Of a stretch of DNA of 64,000 nucleotides, positions 25,692 through 34,221 are shown piece by piece. The translations under genes and the position numbers were made by a program. The notes beneath the pieces were generated by a model that saw only the letters and a list, made by a program, of their open reading frames with translations, was not told where the DNA came from and searched no databases. The stretch spans positions 1,302,001-1,366,000 of the forward strand of contig NZ_CP005286.1 of assembly GCF_000819445.1 (NCBI RefSeq). Reading direction: 5' to 3'. Position 1 is the first letter of the stretch. Each line of letters begins with the position of its first letter. This DNA is from Corynebacterium humireducens NBRC 106098 = DSM 45392. GTDB taxonomy: Bacteria > Actinomycetota > Actinomycetes > Mycobacteriales > Mycobacteriaceae.

Positions 25692-27145
25692 TACACCTCG
25701 ATCTCGCTGCGGTCCCCGGACCACAGGGTGTGGAAGGCACCCGGCTTGTCGACGCGCCCGTAGGTGTGCGCACCGAAGTAGTCACGCTGGCCCTGGATCA
25801 CGGCGGCCGGCAGACGCTCGGCGCGCAGCGAGTCGTAGTAGGACAGGGAGGACGCGAACACCGGCACCGGCAGGCCCAGCTGGGTGGCGGCGACGATGAC
25901 GCGACGCCAGGAGTCGATGAGGTCGCGCAGCTCGTCGAGGAAGTAGGCGTCGAGAAGCAGGGACGGCAGCTGCGGGTCGGCGTCGTAGGCCTCGACGATG
26001 CGGTTGAGGAACTTGGCGCGGATGATGCAGCCGCCCCGCCAGATGGTGGCCAGGTCGCGGGGGTCGACGTCCCAGGCGTGCTCGGCGGAGCCGGCCCGGA
26101 TCTCGTCGAAGCCCTGCGCGTAGGCGACCAGCTTGGAGGCGTAGAGGGCGCGGCGGACGTCCTCGATGAAGGCGTCGCGGTCCAGACCCAGGGACTCGAA
26201 GGTGGCGAGCTCACCGGCGGGCAGCACGCCCTGCGCGGCGGCACGCTGCTCGAGGGAGGAGGACAGGGCGCGGGCGAAGACGGCCTCGCCGATGCCGGTG
26301 ACCGGGATGCCCAGGTCGAGGGCGGCCTTGACGGTCCAGCGGCCGGTGCCCTTCTGGCCGGCGGCGTCGACGATGACGTCGATGAGCGGCTTCCCCGTCT
26401 CGGCGTCGACCTGCGCGAGGACCTCGGCGGTGATCTCGATGAGGTAGGAGTCGAGGTCGCCGGAGTTCCACTCGCGGAAGACCTCGGAGATCTCGGCCGG
26501 GCTCATGCCCGCGCCGTAGCGCAGCAGCTGGTACGCCTCGCCGATGACCTGCATGTCGGCGTACTCGATGCCGTTGTGGACCATCTTGACGAAGTGGCCC
26601 GCACCGTCCGGGCCGATGTGCGTGACACACGGGGTGCCGTCGACGACGGCAGCGACGGACTCCAGCAGCGGGCCGAGGGTCTCCCAGGACTCCTTCGGGC
26701 CACCCGGCATGATCGACGGGCCGTTGAGGGCCCCCTCCTCGCCGCCGGAGATGCCGGCGCCGACGAAGTGACGGTTGCGCTCGGCCATCTCCCGCTCCCG
26801 GCGGATGGTGTCGCTGTAGAGGGCGTTGCCGCCGTCGATGATGATGTCGCCGTCCTCCATGGCGTCGGCCAGCTGGTTGATCACCGCGTCGGTGGCCGCG
26901 CCGGCCTGGACCATGATGATCGCCTTACGCGGGCGCTCGAGGGAGGCGACGAAGTCCTCGACGGTCTCGGAGGCGAGGAAGGTGCCCTCGTCACCGTGCT
27001 CGGCGATGAGGTCGCGGGTCTTCTCGGGGGAACGGTTGTACACGGCGACGGTGTGGCCGTTGCGGGCGAAGTTGCGGGCCAGGTTGGAACCCATGACGGC
27101 GAGTCCGACGACGCCGATCTGGGCGAGATTCTCAGGGGAGGTCAT
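25691..27145 (-). CDS. gnd: 6-phosphogluconate dehydrogenase, decarboxylating
   Basis: The 484 residues match the long form of the enzyme (about 470-485). The N-terminal nucleotide-binding motif is GVVGLAVMGSNLARN with NRSPEKT (NADP-type). The substrate signature is GAGISGGEEGALNGPSIMPGG, and the Lys/Asn active-site region VKMVHNGIEYADMQ follows. It makes ribulose 5-phosphate, CO2 and NADPH in the oxidative pentose phosphate pathway. The ATG at 27145 is chosen over an upstream in-frame codon because TAAACT ends 7 nt before it. It heads a seven-gene minus-strand cluster reaching 19713. Confidence 0.96.
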   Translation of the reverse strand: MTSPENLAQIGVVGLAVMGSNLARNFARNGHTVAVYNRSPEKTRDLIAEHGDEGTFLASETVEDFVASLERPRKAIIMVQAGAATDAVINQLADAMEDGDIIIDGGNALYSDTIRREREMAERNRHFVGAGISGGEEGALNGPSIMPGGPKESWETLGPLLESVAAVVDGTPCVTHIGPDGAGHFVKMVHNGIEYADMQVIGEAYQLLRYGAGMSPAEISEVFREWNSGDLDSYLIEITAEVLAQVDAETGKPLIDVIVDAAGQKGTGRWTVKAALDLGIPVTGIGEAVFARALSSSLEQRAAAQGVLPAGELATFESLGLDRDAFIEDVRRALYASKLVAYAQGFDEIRAGSAEHAWDVDPRDLATIWRGGCIIRAKFLNRIVEAYDADPQLPSLLLDAYFLDELRDLIDSWRRVIVAATQLGLPVPVFASSLSYYDSLRAERLPAAVIQGQRDYFGAHTYGRVDKPGAFHTLWSGDRSEIEV

Positions 27146-27152
27146 GGCACAG

Positions 27153-27158
27153 AGTTTA
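27153..27158 (-). promoter_or_regulatory. -10 hexamer of gnd
   Basis: TAAACT on the minus strand, 7 nt before the gnd ATG. Confidence 0.6.
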
Positions 27159-27182
27159 GACACACCATTTTCGAAGGGTCAG

Positions 27183-27188
27183 TAGAGT
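27183..27188 (+). promoter_or_regulatory. -10 hexamer of the thioesterase gene
   Basis: TAGAGT ends 8 nt before the ATG at 27197. It is 24 bp from the divergent gnd -10. Confidence 0.55.
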
Positions 27189-27196
27189 CGGCACTC

Positions 27197-27661
27197 ATGA
27201 CCGAGACCTACAGTTTCACCGACCTCTTCCGCCTCGCCGGGACAGGCAAGGCCCTCGACGCCGCGCAGCTCGCGCAGCTCAACGACCGCAACGTCGGCCT
27301 CGACGCCCACCTCGGGATCGTCTACACGCAGATCGCCGACGGCCGCGTCCGCGCCCGCCTCGAGGTGGGGGACCAGCACCGGCAGCCCGTCGGCCTGGTC
27401 AACGGGGGCGTGTTCTGCGCGCTGGCCGAGTCCGTGGGCAGCCTTGCCGGGGTGGTGTCCGCGGGCGGCCCGGTGGTCGGCGTCAACAACGACACCGACT
27501 TCATCGACTCCGTCCGCGACGGCGTCATCGAGGCGAAGGCCACGCCGATCCAGCTGGGTGGGCGCACCCAGCTGTGGGAGATCCTCATGACCAACGGGGG
27601 TCGCCTCGTGGCCCGCTCCACACTGCGCACCATGGTGCTGCGGCACTCTAGCGGCAGCTGA
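27197..27661 (+). CDS. PaaI-family hotdog thioesterase
   Basis: The 154 residues form a single hotdog domain with the family motif VNGGVFCALAESVGSLAG and the strand VVGVNNDTDFIDSVRDG. Such enzymes hydrolyse acyl- or aryl-CoA thioesters. The substrate is unknown. It is divergent from gnd and convergent with the reductase gene at 27648; the two 3' ends overlap by 14 bases. Confidence 0.87.
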   Translation: MTETYSFTDLFRLAGTGKALDAAQLAQLNDRNVGLDAHLGIVYTQIADGRVRARLEVGDQHRQPVGLVNGGVFCALAESVGSLAGVVSAGGPVVGVNNDTDFIDSVRDGVIEAKATPIQLGGRTQLWEILMTNGGRLVARSTLRTMVLRHSSGS

Positions 27662-28778
27662 AGCGCATCCCGCCCGCCTGCAGGGCGTCCAGGTAGGGGG
27701 CACCCAGGGCCGTCGCCGGGGTGAGCACCCCGCCCGCGCCGTCGTGGTGCAGCAGCGTCACCGCCGCCTCCGAGAGCATCATGGCGGTGACGTCGTAGCC
27801 GGGGTCGCCGTCGGCGGCCACCGTGCAGGAGTAGCGCCGTCCGGACCTACCGACGCCGTGGTGCGTGAACGAGAAGTGTCCCTTCGCGCGCTGCTTCTCC
27901 GAGGGACCCTCACCGGCGGCGGGCAGGAGGCGGCGGAGGGCGGGTTTCTGGGAGGCGAGGAACAGCGCCGCCGTGACCCCGGCCAACGCCCAGGCCCGCA
28001 CGCGGCTACCCGTGGCCCAGCGTTCGTGGTAGGTGAAGCGCTGTCCCCGCAGCGAGTTCGAACGGCGGACAACGCGGGTGTTGAACATGGACATGAAGAA
28101 GGGACCGGCCCAGCGGCCGTCGTCAAGCCGAGTGACCTCGAAGTCCTTCCCCTCCAGCCACGGTTCCTCGGCGGGGACGGGGGAGAGCGTGTAGGGGTTG
28201 TGCAGCAGGCGCGCGACGACCCGGTCGCGGTGGGCCTCGGCGGACACGGCGCGCATGGAGTCGATGGTGCCGCCGGAGAGCCCGCCACGGAGCTTCTCGA
28301 CGACCATCGTCACCCTCTCCATCTCCTCCCCGGCGTGCCGCAGCAGCGCGAACACCCCCATGTCGGAGGGGACCGAGTCGAAGCCGCAGGAGTGGACGAT
28401 CCGGGCGCCCGACTCCTGCGCCGTGCGGTGGTGGGCGTCGATGGTGCGGCGGATGAACGGCGCCTCGCCGCACAGGTCGACGTAGTCGGTGCCGGCTTCC
28501 GCGCACGCGTGGACCAGTTCGGCGCCGTGGAGGGAGTAGGGGCCGACGCAGTTGATCACCACCCGGGCCCGGCGTGCCAGGGCCCTCATGTCCGCGGCGG
28601 AGCGGGAGTCCCCGACGGCGACGTCCCAGGCGGGGTTGAGCTCGTCGCGCAGCTTCGTGAGCCGGTCTGCGTCCCGGCCCGCCAGCACCACCTCCAGGTC
28701 ACCGTGGTGGGCCGCCAGATGGGCGGCGGTGAGGCGACCGGCGAAACCGGTCGCACCGAAGAGCAGGATGTCGGTCAT
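27648..28778 (-). CDS. Saccharopine dehydrogenase-like NAD(P)-binding reductase
   Basis: The 376 residues begin with a Rossmann motif (LLFGATGFAGRLTAAHLAAH), then a catalytic-region segment VVINCVGPYSLHGAELVHAC and YVDLCGEAPFIRRTID. The arrangement fits the saccharopine dehydrogenase family, whose actinobacterial members include trans-acting enoyl reductases of lipid synthesis. A membrane-reductase role is possible but cannot be settled here. The gene follows corA after 3 bp. Confidence 0.82.
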   Translation of the reverse strand: MTDILLFGATGFAGRLTAAHLAAHHGDLEVVLAGRDADRLTKLRDELNPAWDVAVGDSRSAADMRALARRARVVINCVGPYSLHGAELVHACAEAGTDYVDLCGEAPFIRRTIDAHHRTAQESGARIVHSCGFDSVPSDMGVFALLRHAGEEMERVTMVVEKLRGGLSGGTIDSMRAVSAEAHRDRVVARLLHNPYTLSPVPAEEPWLEGKDFEVTRLDDGRWAGPFFMSMFNTRVVRRSNSLRGQRFTYHERWATGSRVRAWALAGVTAALFLASQKPALRRLLPAAGEGPSEKQRAKGHFSFTHHGVGRSGRRYSCTVAADGDPGYDVTAMMLSEAAVTLLHHDGAGGVLTPATALGAPYLDALQAGGMRFSCR

Positions 28779-28781
28779 GGG

Positions 28782-29849
28782 TCACAGCCAGTTGTTGCGT
28801 CGGAACCACCAGAACATGAGCGCCACGATGAAGGCGATGACCCCGAGCACGATGAAGTACCCGTACTCCGAGTCCAGTTCCGGCATGTTGGTGAAGTTCA
28901 TGCCGTAGATACCGGCGATGAGGGTCGGGGCGGCCGCCATGCCGACCACCGCGGAGATGGTGCGCATGTCGGTGTTCTGCTGCATGGTGATCTTCGCCAC
29001 TGACGCGTCGATGAGCGCCGAGAGCCTCTCGTCGTAGCCGGCGATCCGGTCGCGGACCTGCATCTCGTGGTCGAGGACGTCACGGAAGTAGCTGCGCAGC
29101 TGCTTGCCCAGGATGTCGCGGTTCTCGGTGATGAGGGACCGCAGCGCCGGGGCGAGCGGGTCGGTGGAGTGCCGCATCTCGAGGATCTCACGCTTGTACA
29201 TGTAGATCTGCTCGATGTTGAAACGCGAGCCGGGGGTGAACACCTCCTCCTCCAGGTCGTCGACCTCCTGTTCCAGCAGCTCGGCGATGCGGTAGTACTC
29301 GTCGACGAGGTGGTCCGCCACCCGCCAGGCCAGGGCGCCCGGTCCGAGGGCCACGAGCTCCGGATTCTCCTCGAAGGCGCCGGACAGCTCCGGCAGCTCC
29401 GCGCCGTGCCGGACGGTGATGATGAACTGCGGACCGATGAGGACCTGCACCTCACCGGTGGAGATGATCTCGCGGGAGTCCCCCTCCGAGGCCTCCGCCC
29501 GGAACTTCACGGAACGGACGACCATGAACAGCTGGTCGTCGTAACGCTCGACCTTGGGGCGCTGATGGGCGGTGACGGCGTCCTCGACGATGAGGGGGTG
29601 GATGCCGAACTGCTCCGCGACGCGCTCCATCTGGTGGGCGTCCGGCTCCCGCAGCCCCAGCCAGACGAAGCCGCTGCCGTGCTCGGCGACCTCGTTGAGG
29701 GCGGAGGAGGGGATGTACTCGCCGGGGAGGCGTTCGCCGTCCATAAACACGCGGCAGTGGTCGATCGCGCGCTCCACCGGGACCTTCAGGCGGGGGCGCG
29801 GCTCCGGGACATCCACGGGTCGGCGGGAGCGTTCGAATGGGCTGAGCAC
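28782..29849 (-). CDS. CorA-family magnesium/cobalt transporter
   Basis: The 355 residues have a long cytoplasmic domain and two C-terminal membrane helices. The pore signature GMN appears in GIYGMNFTNMPELDSEYGY, just after the first helix, and the protein ends in a basic WWFRRNNWL tail, both diagnostic. It carries divalent cations. The GTG at 29849 is the start because TAGACT ends 7 nt upstream. Confidence 0.92.
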   Translation of the reverse strand: MLSPFERSRRPVDVPEPRPRLKVPVERAIDHCRVFMDGERLPGEYIPSSALNEVAEHGSGFVWLGLREPDAHQMERVAEQFGIHPLIVEDAVTAHQRPKVERYDDQLFMVVRSVKFRAEASEGDSREIISTGEVQVLIGPQFIITVRHGAELPELSGAFEENPELVALGPGALAWRVADHLVDEYYRIAELLEQEVDDLEEEVFTPGSRFNIEQIYMYKREILEMRHSTDPLAPALRSLITENRDILGKQLRSYFRDVLDHEMQVRDRIAGYDERLSALIDASVAKITMQQNTDMRTISAVVGMAAAPTLIAGIYGMNFTNMPELDSEYGYFIVLGVIAFIVALMFWWFRRNNWL

Positions 29850-29856
29850 GCAGCCG

Positions 29857-29862
29857 AGTCTA
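29857..29862 (-). promoter_or_regulatory. -10 hexamer of corA
   Basis: TAGACT on the minus strand, 7 nt before the GTG. Confidence 0.6.
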
Positions 29863-29877
29863 GCCGCTCGGCCTTCC

Positions 29878-29883
29878 TATACT
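29878..29883 (+). promoter_or_regulatory. -10 hexamer of the methyltransferase gene
   Basis: TATACT ends 7 nt before the ATG at 29891 and is 15 bp from the divergent corA -10. Confidence 0.6.
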
Positions 29884-29890
29884 GGGCCGC

Positions 29891-30511
29891 ATGTCCACCT
29901 GGAGAGAGCTCACCGACCGCAATCCCTCCCACTCCCACGACTACGCCCGCCGCTGGCAGACGATGCTCGACCGGGGCGAGGACATCGACGGCGAGGCCCG
30001 GCTTATCGACGCCCTCGTCCCCCGCGGCGCCCGCATCCTCGACGCGGGCTGCGGGCAGGGCCGCCTGGGCGGCTACCTGGCAGAACGGGGGCACCGGGTG
30101 ACCGGGATCGACATCGACCCCGTGCTCATCGACCATGCCCGTGCCCGCTACGAGGGGGAGTGGCGCGTCGGCGACCTCTGCCACGACCCGCTGCCGACGG
30201 ACTGCGACCTGGTGGTCGCGGCGGGCAACGTGATGTGCTTCCTCGACCCCTTCGGGCGTCAGGCGGCGCTGGACAACATCGCGGCGGCGCTGCGTCCCGG
30301 GGGCCGTTTCGTCGCCGGTTTCGGGGCGGGCCGCGGGTGGGCCTTCGACGACTTCCTGGCCACCGCCACGGCGGCCGGCCTGGAACCGGAGCACCTGTTC
30401 GGGACGTGGGACCTGCAGCCCTTCACCGAGGGCTCCGATTTTCTCGTGGCCGTCCTCACCAGGCCCGGTCAGCCTGGGCGAAGAACTCCCGCTCGTACAC
30501 GCACGCCCTGA
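29891..30511 (+). CDS. Class I SAM-dependent methyltransferase
   Basis: The 206 residues contain motif I ARILDAGCGQGRLGGYLAE, an acidic loop VTGIDIDPVLI and a motif IV-like VVAAGNVMCFLDP. The methyl acceptor is unknown. Its last 56 bases overlap the 3' end of the thiD-tenA gene on the other strand, the longest convergent overlap in the window. Confidence 0.85.
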   Translation: MSTWRELTDRNPSHSHDYARRWQTMLDRGEDIDGEARLIDALVPRGARILDAGCGQGRLGGYLAERGHRVTGIDIDPVLIDHARARYEGEWRVGDLCHDPLPTDCDLVVAAGNVMCFLDPFGRQAALDNIAAALRPGGRFVAGFGAGRGWAFDDFLATATAAGLEPEHLFGTWDLQPFTEGSDFLVAVLTRPGQPGRRTPARTRTP

Positions 30512-31967
30512 GGTAGGCGGTCATCGCCTGCTCCCGCTCCTCCGGGGACGCCGCCGCCAGGGCGGCCTCGGTGCGCTCGATCGCGGCGCGGGCCCCGGCG
30601 TTGAACTCCTCGCCGCCGTAGGTCGACAGCCAGGCGTGGTAGGGGTGGTCCGGGGTGTTGGCCCGGGCCAGCTCCATGCCGATCTCCGCGTAGAGCCAGA
30701 AGCAGGGCAGCACCGCGGCGGCGCCGACCACGTAGGGCTCGACGGCGCAGGAGGCGACGAGGAAGTTGGTGTAGGCGAGGGTGATCGGGGAGGGGTCGGT
30801 CACCTCGAGGTCGTTGCCGCCGAGCCAGTCGCGGTGCAGCTGGGCCTCACCCGCGAGGACCTCGCGTGCGGACTCCGCCCAGAAGATCTGGTCGGCCTGG
30901 GCCGGTGCGCGGGAGGACAGCAGCGCCAGGGCGCGGGAGTAGCGGTTGAGGTACTGGGCGTCCTGGTCGAGGTAGAAGGCGAAGTCCGCGTGGCGCAGCG
31001 CGCCGGAGGACAGTTCGCGGAGGAAGGCGAGGTCCATGATCTCGTTCCACACCTCACCGGTGGCGTCCCACATGGCCTGCGTGTGCGGGCCGGCGGGCGC
31101 CAGGTGCGGGGTGGGGGCGGGCACGTCGGTGCGCGGGGCCCACGGGCGGGCGGAGGCGGCGGCCTCGAGGCGGCGCATGCGGTGGAAGTGGTCGACGGGG
31201 CCGTGGCCGGTGCCCACGTCGAGGGCGTCGGAGTGGGTGATGGCCTCGTGCAGCCAGCGGGTCGCCCACTCGAGGGCGGTGGCGACGCTGTCGCCGGCGG
31301 CGATGCGGGTGGCCAGAGCGGCGGACAGGGAGCAGCCGGTGCCGTGGGTGTTCTGCGTGTCGACGCGCGGCGTCGGCACGTGGTGCACTGCACCGTCGGG
31401 GGAGACGACCGCGTTGTCGGCCTCCGGGCCGGTCAGGTGCCCACCCTTGACGATCACCACCGTGCCCGTCTCCGCCGCCAGCCCCCGGGCCTGCTCGATG
31501 CCCTCGTCGAGGGTGGTGGCCATCTCCGCGTCGCAGAGCACGGCCAGCTCACGCAGGTTCGGGGTGATCACGTCGACGCGGCGCACCAGGTCACGCACGG
31601 CGGCCTCGGCGTCCTCGTTGAGCAGGCGGTCGCCGGAGCTGGCCACCATCACCGGGTCGAGGATGACGTGGGGGACCGGGTGGGCCTCCAGCGCGGCGGA
31701 GACGACCGCGACTGTCTCGGCGTCGCCCAGCATGCCGATCTTCACGGCGTCGACGGTGACGTCGTCGAAGACGGCGGCCAGCTGCTCCCGCAGGAAGTCG
31801 TGCGGCGGGGTGTGCACGGAACGCACGCCGTGGGTGTTCTGGGCGACGAGGGCGGTGACCGCGGCCATGCCGAAGCCCCCGGCCGCGGCGATGGACTTCA
31901 GGTCGGCCTGGACGCCGGCGCCGCCGGTCGGGTCGGTGCCGGCGATGGAGAGAATACGGGGGGTCAT
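30456..31967 (-). CDS. thiD: ThiD-TenA fusion (HMP-P kinase plus thiaminase II)
   Basis: The 503 residues join two thiamine enzymes. Residues about 1-265 are ThiD (ILSIAGTDPTGGAGVQADLK at the start, NTHGTGCSLSAALA near 210), which phosphorylates hydroxymethylpyrimidine and its monophosphate. Residues about 295-503 are TenA (FAFYLDQDAQYLNRYSRALA, LPCFWLYAEIG, FNAGARAAIERT), which releases or salvages the pyrimidine from degraded thiamine. The joined enzyme therefore handles salvage pyrimidine in one polypeptide. It overlaps thiM by 4 bases and shares its riboswitch-controlled transcript. Confidence 0.93.
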   Translation of the reverse strand: MTPRILSIAGTDPTGGAGVQADLKSIAAAGGFGMAAVTALVAQNTHGVRSVHTPPHDFLREQLAAVFDDVTVDAVKIGMLGDAETVAVVSAALEAHPVPHVILDPVMVASSGDRLLNEDAEAAVRDLVRRVDVITPNLRELAVLCDAEMATTLDEGIEQARGLAAETGTVVIVKGGHLTGPEADNAVVSPDGAVHHVPTPRVDTQNTHGTGCSLSAALATRIAAGDSVATALEWATRWLHEAITHSDALDVGTGHGPVDHFHRMRRLEAAASARPWAPRTDVPAPTPHLAPAGPHTQAMWDATGEVWNEIMDLAFLRELSSGALRHADFAFYLDQDAQYLNRYSRALALLSSRAPAQADQIFWAESAREVLAGEAQLHRDWLGGNDLEVTDPSPITLAYTNFLVASCAVEPYVVGAAAVLPCFWLYAEIGMELARANTPDHPYHAWLSTYGGEEFNAGARAAIERTEAALAAASPEEREQAMTAYLRACVYEREFFAQADRAW

Positions 31968-32743
31968 GGGTGATCCTTCCAGGAGACGAGGTCCGCGATC
32001 TCCGCGGAGGTGAGGTGGTGGACGGCGTCGAGCCAGGCGGCCGCGAAGCCGCCCGGCCCGGTGGCGGAACGCGCCGCGACCTGCGCGGCGGCCCCCAGGT
32101 GCGCGTGTGCGGCGAGCACGGCGTCATGCTTCCCGACGCCCAGTCCCAGGTACGCCGCGCACACCGCGCCCAGGGCGCAGTCGGTGCCGCTGACGCGCGT
32201 GAGCAGCGGGTCACCGGAGGTCAGCCAGGTCTCGCGGCCGGGGGAGACGATGAGGTCGACGGGGCCGGACACCGCGACGACCGCCCCGGTGCTCTCCGCG
32301 AGGGCCCGCGCGGCCGGCAGGGCGTCTGTGACACGGTGCGCCGTGTCGACGCCCCGGCCCCCGGCCCCGCCGCCACCGAGGGCGGCGATCTCGGAGGCGT
32401 TGCCCCGGATTGCGGCGGGGGCGGCGAGGGTGGCGTCGGCAAGCAGGGAGCGCACGAACCTCGTGCGGTGACCGAGGACGCCGGCGCCGACGGGATCGAG
32501 GACCCAGGGGGTGTCCATGTCGGTGGCGCCGCGGACGGCGGCGCGCATCGCCTCGTAGCGGGCGGCGGTCGGGGTGCCCATGTTGACCAGCACCCCGGCG
32601 GCCAGACGGGCGAAATCCCCCGCCTCCTCCGGGGTGTCGATCATCGCGGGGGAGGCCCCGGCGGCGAGGAGGACGTTGGCGCTCAGGGCGGCGGCGACCG
32701 TGTTGGTCAGGCACTGCACCAGAGGCGCATCTGTACGCAACAT
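31964..32743 (-). CDS. thiM: Hydroxyethylthiazole kinase
   Basis: The protein has 259 residues, the usual ThiM length, when started at the ATG at 32743. Motifs are PLVQCLTNTVAAALSANVLLA near the N-terminus, VLDPVGAG, IRGNASEIAALGG and the catalytic RVSGTDCALGAV. It phosphorylates the thiazole alcohol for thiamine synthesis. The open frame continues to 32836, but that stretch lies inside the TPP riboswitch and cannot be coding. The 29 nt between the riboswitch and this ATG lack a clear ribosome-binding site, so an alternative nearby start is possible. Confidence 0.9.
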   Translation of the reverse strand: MLRTDAPLVQCLTNTVAAALSANVLLAAGASPAMIDTPEEAGDFARLAAGVLVNMGTPTAARYEAMRAAVRGATDMDTPWVLDPVGAGVLGHRTRFVRSLLADATLAAPAAIRGNASEIAALGGGGAGGRGVDTAHRVTDALPAARALAESTGAVVAVSGPVDLIVSPGRETWLTSGDPLLTRVSGTDCALGAVCAAYLGLGVGKHDAVLAAHAHLGAAAQVAARSATGPGGFAAAWLDAVHHLTSAEIADLVSWKDHP

Positions 32744-32771
32744 GTCGCGGGCGTGCAGAACAGTGATGACA

Positions 32772-32846
32772 ATCCCTTCGCTAGTCCGAACTAGAGCAGG
32801 TTCCGTGGGTGTGATCTCAGCGCGGCGACCGCGCACCCCATGTCGA
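32772..32846 (-). ncRNA. TPP riboswitch (THI element) upstream of thiM
   Basis: On the minus strand the conserved blocks appear in order: GGGGTGC, GCTGAGA, ACCC, GAACCTG and AGCGAAGGGA. These are the pyrimidine- and pyrophosphate-sensing arms of the thiamine pyrophosphate aptamer. The final AAGGGA resembles a ribosome-binding site, suggesting control of translation of thiM and thiD-tenA. No terminator hairpin with a T-run follows. Confidence 0.93.
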
Positions 32847-32858
32847 TGTGACAGAGAT

Positions 32859-32865
32859 TACCATA
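32859..32865. promoter_or_regulatory. Overlapping divergent -10 elements of thiM and the FAD oxidoreductase
   Basis: TACCATA gives TACCAT on the plus strand, 7 nt before the ATG at 32872, and TATGGT on the minus strand, about 14 nt before the riboswitch. The minus-strand transcript would begin just upstream of the aptamer. Confidence 0.6.
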
Positions 32866-32871
32866 GGGCGC

Positions 32872-34104
32872 ATGAGCAGAGTCAGAGACACCACCGTGAT
32901 CGGCGCCGGCATGGTCGGCCTCGCCACCGCCTGGCACCTGCAGGAACGCGGCCACAAGGTCACCGTCCTCGACCGGGAGGGCGTCGCCGCCGGCGCCTCC
33001 TGGGGCAACGCCGGCTGGCTGGCCCCCGCGAAGACCATCCCGCTGTCCGACCCCAGCCTGTGGCGCTACGGCCCCACCGCGCTTCTCGACGCCGACGCCG
33101 CCCTCTCCATGCCCCTCCGCGTCGACCCCGGCCTGTGGGCCTTCCTCGCCCGCTTCATGGCGCAGGCCACCGCCCGGGCCTGGGACGCGACGATGGCCGC
33201 ACTGACCCCCATCGACCTGGTCGCCCTCGCCGCCTTCGACGAACTGGAGCTCGGCGGCGTCGACGCCTGGACACGGGAGGGCCCCTTCGTCATCGCCTTC
33301 GAGAAGGAGTCCCAGGCCGCCGGTTTCCTCCGCGAGCTCGACGGCGTGGTGCGCCACGGCCAGGAGGCCCCGCTCACCCCGCTGGACGCCGCGACCTCCC
33401 TGGCGCCCATGCTCTCCGACGCGGTCACCTGCGCCTACCGCCTCGATGGCCAACGCTTCATCGAACCCGGACCCTACGTCGAGGCACTCGGCCGGGCCGT
33501 CGTGGACCGGGGCGGACACCTGCGTACCGACGCCCACGTGGTCAGCGTCGTCGGCGGCACCGACCCGGCCGTCGTCCTCGACACCGGCGAGCGCCTCAGC
33601 ACCGGCACCGTGGTCATCGCCACCGGCGCATGGCTGCCCCGCCTGGCCCAGGCCCACGGCGTGCGCACCCTCGTGCAGGCCGGACGCGGCTACTCCTTCA
33701 CCGTGGACACCGAGCAGCCCGCCGAGCACCCCGTCTACCTGCCGCACCACCGCATCGCCTGCACGCCCTACCGGGGACGCTTCCGCATCGCCGGGACGAT
33801 GGAGTTCCGCCGCCCCGACGAACCGCTCCACCCGCGGCGCATCGAGGCGATCGTCAACCAGGCCCGGCGCGTCATGACGGGCGTCGACCTGGACAACCGG
33901 CACGACGAGTGGGTGGGCTCCCGCCCCGTCACCCCGGACGGGCGACCCCTCGTCGGACGCACGGCCTCCGAGAACGTCTACGTCGCTGGCGGCCACGGCA
34001 TGTGGGGCATCGTCCTCGGCCCCGCGACCGGCCGGTACCTGGCGCAGCTCATCGACACCGGCGAGACCCACCCGACGATCCGCCCCTTCGACCCGCTGCG
34101 CTAG
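32872..34104 (+). CDS. FAD-dependent amino-acid oxidoreductase (DadA/ThiO-like)
   Basis: The 410 residues have an N-terminal FAD motif (VIGAGMVGLATAWHLQERGH, then VTVLDREGVAAGASWGNAG) and a C-terminal FAD contact (GSRPVTPDGRPLVGRT, VAGGHGMWGIVLGPATG). This fits D-amino-acid dehydrogenases and glycine oxidases. Sharing a promoter region with thiamine genes suggests a ThiO-like glycine oxidase supplying the thiazole precursor, but thiS and thiG are not nearby and D-amino-acid dehydrogenase is equally possible. Confidence 0.85.
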   Translation: MSRVRDTTVIGAGMVGLATAWHLQERGHKVTVLDREGVAAGASWGNAGWLAPAKTIPLSDPSLWRYGPTALLDADAALSMPLRVDPGLWAFLARFMAQATARAWDATMAALTPIDLVALAAFDELELGGVDAWTREGPFVIAFEKESQAAGFLRELDGVVRHGQEAPLTPLDAATSLAPMLSDAVTCAYRLDGQRFIEPGPYVEALGRAVVDRGGHLRTDAHVVSVVGGTDPAVVLDTGERLSTGTVVIATGAWLPRLAQAHGVRTLVQAGRGYSFTVDTEQPAEHPVYLPHHRIACTPYRGRFRIAGTMEFRRPDEPLHPRRIEAIVNQARRVMTGVDLDNRHDEWVGSRPVTPDGRPLVGRTASENVYVAGGHGMWGIVLGPATGRYLAQLIDTGETHPTIRPFDPLR

Positions 34105-34180
34105 GGATTGTCAACCGGTCGTGTGACCGGAACACCGGAATCTGTGGACAGGCCGGGTCTGTCCACAGGCCTGGGAAGGT

Positions 34181-34191
34181 GCTTCTCGACG
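34181..34191 (+). repeat. Noncoding copy of the over-represented 10-mer CTTCTCGACG
   Basis: GCTTCTCGACG lies in the 117-bp gap before the HNH gene. The same 10-mer occurs on the plus strand starting near 3164, 7941, 16591, 21174, 28292, 33081, 48473, 48581, 49328 and 55007, and its complement CGTCGAGAAG starts near 202, 3645, 7812, 8512, 9869, 12212, 20438, 22066, 25948, 34443, 45147 and 52141. See the findings. Confidence 0.6.
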
Positions 34192-34208
34192 AGTGCCTGT
34201 CGCCCGTC

Positions 34209-34214
34209 TACCGT
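34209..34214 (+). promoter_or_regulatory. -10 hexamer of the HNH gene
   Basis: TACCGT ends 7 nt before the ATG at 34222 and excludes the upstream open-frame ATG-like codons. Confidence 0.55.
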
Positions 34215-34221
34215 GCGGGGC

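Noticed and set aside
22915..25899. Very long plus-strand frame antisense to the CNNM and helicase genes
   Set aside because: The opposite strand carries complete conserved proteins; the plus-strand product is low-complexity Arg/Gly/Val without domains.
32744..32836. N-terminal extension of thiM
   Set aside because: Most of the region forms the TPP aptamer with all conserved blocks, so it cannot be coding.
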